A stretch of 15,682 nt of DNA from an uncultured Eubacteriales bacterium (GTDB lineage: Bacteria > Bacillota > Clostridia > Oscillospirales > CAG-272). Positions 13,441 through 15,682 of the stretch are shown here, piece after piece. The DNA is taken from NCBI GenBank assembly GCA_900546315.1, contig URCP01000066.1:1-15682 (forward strand). The letters are read 5' to 3'. Under the pieces are notes generated by a model that was not told where the DNA came from, ran no database searches, and saw nothing but the letters and a program-made list of their open reading frames with translations. Position numbers and translations under genes: made by a program. The first letter of the stretch is position 1, and each line of letters opens with the position of its first letter.

Positions 13441-15141
13441 ATGACTATAAAACTCATAGATTACCTTCGTGGCGGCGAAACTGACATCGTCCCGGCGCTT
13501 CTGACGGCGCTTGATTCCCTCTCAGACGGCGACACGCTCGAGCTTGGCGGCGGAACCTACCATCTCTTCCCCGGCAAGGCGCTGACAAAACGCTACTATA
13601 TCTCGAACAACGACGCGGGCGACAAGCCTATAGCAATCCCCCTCATCGGAAAACACGACATCATGATAGACGGCGGCGGCGCGGAGCTCATCTTCCACGG
13701 CGGGATCCTGCCGATAGTCGTCGACGGCTCGTCCGACGTCACCGTGAAGAACCTCACGATAGACTACGCGGCTCCGTTTTTCTCGCAGGCGGAAATTGTC
13801 AGCTCGGACAGATACACGACAGCTCTCCGCTTCGACGGCGAGGAGTTCGGCTGCGCGGTCGCGCCGGACGGGCGGTTCAGGTTTATCACGCACGACCCGG
13901 TGACCGGTGAGACCGGACACTCCGACGCGGAGTCGCCGCTCTCGCTCGAGTTCGACAGCACCCTGCGCGACGGGTTCATTCCCTCCCCGCACAAGCCGCC
14001 GTATTTTCCGGATTCGCTCGGGAAGACCGATCACGGCTTCCTCTCGCCGATGTTCCGCCGCGTATCGCTCGAGGAGACCGACAAAAACACGATAAATATG
14101 TACGGAAACCTCGGCTTCGAGCACACGCCGGGCAATTATCTCGTGATGACATATTCGTCCCGCGAGTTCCCGGGAATATTCGTCACCGACTCGAAGAACG
14201 TCACGCTCGAGGGCGTAACGCTCCATCACACGGCATCGATGGGCGTCATCTGCCAGCTCAGCGAGAACATCACGCTGCGCGGCGTCAGGGCGGAGCCCCG
14301 CCCCGGCTCGAAGCGCCTGATTTCGGTCAACGCCGACGCGACCCATTTCGTCAACTGCCGCGGGAAAATCGAGCTTGAAAACTGCAAGTTCGTGCGCATG
14401 ATGGACGACGCGTGCAACATCCACGGCATCTACGGCATCTGCCGCGAGTTTGTCGACGGCACGACAATCCGCGTCGGGTTCGGTCACCCGCAGCAGCGCG
14501 GGATAAACTTCTTCCGCCGCGGCGACGAGCTGGCGCTCGTGAACTCCGACACCGCCGAGACTGTCGCGGTCAGGAAGGTCATAAGCTCGACGCTCACCGC
14601 GCCGGACAGCCTGCGGATAACTGTCGACCGCCCGATGCCGGTCTCCGACGGGAAGTTTGTCGTCGAGAACCGCTCGACGGCGCCCGACGTCCATATCACC
14701 GGCTGTGAGTCCGGCTTCAACCGTCCGCGCGGATTCCTCCTCAGCTCCGCCGGGCACATCGAGGTCGAAAACTCGGTGTTCTACAACATGAATCAGGGGA
14801 TCCAGCTCGGCGCGGAGCTGACCGACTGGTACGAGTCCGGACCGGTCATGAACGCGTATATCCACGACAACGACTTCAGAAACAGCGCCTACGCGGGCGG
14901 CGCGGCGATTGTCACGCACGACCTGACGTCCTCTGTCCCGGAGGAATTCTTCCACGGGCTGATCGTCATCGAGAACAACAGATTCACGCAGTCCGCGCCG
15001 AGAATCCTTTCCGCGAACTATGTGCGCGAGCTTGTGTACCGGAACAACACGTTCACCGCGGACGACACGATGCCGCATCACGGACAGATCGGCGACGACG
15101 GTCTGAGAATCCTGAACTGCGGCAGAATCGTCACGGAATAA
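13441..15141 (+). CDS. GH110-like alpha-1,3-galactosidase (beta-helix glycosidase)
   Basis: A 566-residue right-handed parallel beta-helix protein resembling glycoside hydrolase family 110, which removes terminal alpha-1,3-galactose from blood-group-B-type or linear glycans. It opens with a pectate-lyase-like DGDTLELGGGTYH and DIMIDGGGAELIFHG. The core has GVTLHHTASMGVICQLSENI, RGVRAEPRPGSKR, DATHFVNCRG (from Asp299) and FVRMMDDACNIHGIYG (Asp322-Asp323). These Asp residues, 23 apart, are the best catalytic candidates. Later NITxxN-like rungs end in VYRNNTFTADD. I prefer the ATG at 13441, about 11 nt after AAAGG, over 13411, which lacks a ribosome site and sits too near the transcript start. 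No signal peptide or anchor is visible, so the enzyme appears cytoplasmic, unlike most family members. Exact family assignment rests on motif memory. Confidence 0.82.
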   Translation: MTIKLIDYLRGGETDIVPALLTALDSLSDGDTLELGGGTYHLFPGKALTKRYYISNNDAGDKPIAIPLIGKHDIMIDGGGAELIFHGGILPIVVDGSSDVTVKNLTIDYAAPFFSQAEIVSSDRYTTALRFDGEEFGCAVAPDGRFRFITHDPVTGETGHSDAESPLSLEFDSTLRDGFIPSPHKPPYFPDSLGKTDHGFLSPMFRRVSLEETDKNTINMYGNLGFEHTPGNYLVMTYSSREFPGIFVTDSKNVTLEGVTLHHTASMGVICQLSENITLRGVRAEPRPGSKRLISVNADATHFVNCRGKIELENCKFVRMMDDACNIHGIYGICREFVDGTTIRVGFGHPQQRGINFFRRGDELALVNSDTAETVAVRKVISSTLTAPDSLRITVDRPMPVSDGKFVVENRSTAPDVHITGCESGFNRPRGFLLSSAGHIEVENSVFYNMNQGIQLGAELTDWYESGPVMNAYIHDNDFRNSAYAGGAAIVTHDLTSSVPEEFFHGLIVIENNRFTQSAPRILSANYVRELVYRNNTFTADDTMPHHGQIGDDGLRILNCGRIVTE

Positions 15142-15165
15142 TGTCTGATTTTTAACGATTTACGC

Positions 15166-15194
15166 TTGAAATCATCGACGGCGTGGTGTATAAT
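15166..15194 (+). promoter_or_regulatory. Promoter of the PHP phosphatase gene
   Basis: TTGAAA (15166-15171), 17 bp, TATAAT (15189-15194). The gene can therefore be expressed separately from the glycosidase; no terminator is seen between them. Confidence 0.85.
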
Positions 15195-15223
15195 GATTTC
15201 ATCGAATCGAAAGGAATCAGAAA

Positions 15224-15682
15224 ATGACCGCAAACTACCACACGCACACCACTCGCTGCCGCCACGCGTCCGGGAGCGAGAACGAATATATTGAAAAAGC
15301 GCTGTCGAGGGGGCTCGAAGTTCTCGGCTTCTCCGACCACACGCCGTATCTTTTCCCCGGCGATTATTATTCGACTTTCCGGATGTTCCCGGAGCAGACG
15401 GAGGACTATTTCACGACGATCGAGCGGATGAAGAAGGAGTACGCCGGAAAGATCACGATATACTCGGGTCTCGAGGCTGAGTACTACCCGAAGCACTTCT
15501 CCGCCCTGATCGACCTCATAAAGCCGTATCACCCGGACTACCTCATCCTCGGTCAGCACTTCACCCGCAACGAGTACGACGGGGATTACTCCGGCGCGCC
15601 CACCGAGGACGAGAGGATACTTCGGGCATATGTCGATCAGCTCATCGAGGGGATATCCACTGGGCTGTACAGCTATATCGCG
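15224..15682 (+). CDS. PHP-family histidinol-phosphatase-like protein, 5' part
   Basis: The ATG at 15224 follows AAAGGA by 8 nt and the frame runs open to the window end (153 residues seen). The start NYHTHTTRC is the H-x-H metal motif of PHP phosphoesterases. RHASGSENEYIEKAL, LGFSDHTP, YSGLEAEYYP and LILGQHF follow in the order seen in HisJ/HisK-type histidinol phosphatases (family full length about 250-280). That enzyme removes phosphate from L-histidinol phosphate, the penultimate stage of histidine synthesis, in the cytoplasm. No other histidine gene is visible, so a related sugar-phosphate phosphatase remains possible. Confidence 0.88.
   Translation, partial: MTANYHTHTTRCRHASGSENEYIEKALSRGLEVLGFSDHTPYLFPGDYYSTFRMFPEQTEDYFTTIERMKKEYAGKITIYSGLEAEYYPKHFSALIDLIKPYHPDYLILGQHFTRNEYDGDYSGAPTEDERILRAYVDQLIEGISTGLYSYIA

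Noticed and set aside
13522..15081. 519-codon open frame antisense to the glycosidase
   Set aside because: Arg/Val/Asp-rich translation with no motifs and no ribosome site. The plus-strand frame has clear beta-helix motifs.
1..15682. CRISPR array or complete insertion sequence
   Set aside because: No regularly spaced direct repeats and no recognisable transposase or integrase reading frame were seen.

Overview
This window looks like chromosomal DNA of a Gram-positive, probably gut-dwelling member of the Clostridia (Oscillospiraceae/Ruminococcaceae-like). The genes are GC-rich and preceded by AGGAG-type ribosome sites. Promoters are near-consensus with 17-bp spacers. Content fits that group: a SpoVB-like flippase, several sugar-type solute-binding lipoproteins, a BlaI/M56 regulatory pair, a small hexameric-type glutamate dehydrogenase and a GH110 alpha-galactosidase. 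Species cannot be fixed from the sequence alone.

Layout. 1-2668 (+): two tandem paralogous solute-binding proteins, the first cut by the window edge. 2643-4202 (-): a SpoVB/MATE-type polysaccharide flippase whose 3' end overlaps the second binding protein. 4353-5990 (+): gdhA with its own promoter, a leader of about 110 nt, a long hairpin after the stop and a bidirectional terminator. 5989-7878 (-): a BlaI-type repressor and an M56 (BlaR1-like) membrane protease, with two matching operators placed on the promoter. 7907-8822: an AraC-type regulator (-) and a solute-binding lipoprotein (+, to 10352), transcribed divergently from overlapping promoters. 10360-10911 (-): a MarR-type regulator sharing a terminator with the binding protein and carrying a palindromic operator in its leader.

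10912-13203 is different: it is visibly poorer in GC. It holds a two-gene operon (-), an XRE regulator translationally coupled to a membrane-anchored Mrr-like nuclease that ends in an FtsK-gamma-like winged helix. This segment abuts the 3' end of a tRNA-Val(CAC) gene, and an 8-bp copy of that 3' end (CTCCACCA in tRNA sense) lies 2.2 kb away next to a terminator. This suggests, without proving, a small tRNA-targeted insertion carrying a defence-like cargo. It is the best candidate for something undescribed here.

13281-15682 (+): divergently from the tRNA, a consensus promoter drives a GH110-family beta-helix glycosidase without a visible signal peptide. A PHP-family histidinol-phosphatase-like gene with its own promoter then runs off the end.

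Functionally, the non-island genes form a carbohydrate-uptake and sensing set (binding proteins, AraC and MarR regulators, GH110) interspersed with housekeeping genes (gdhA, flippase, tRNA). No ABC permease or ATPase gene is visible, so the binding proteins must depend on permeases encoded elsewhere or have another role.
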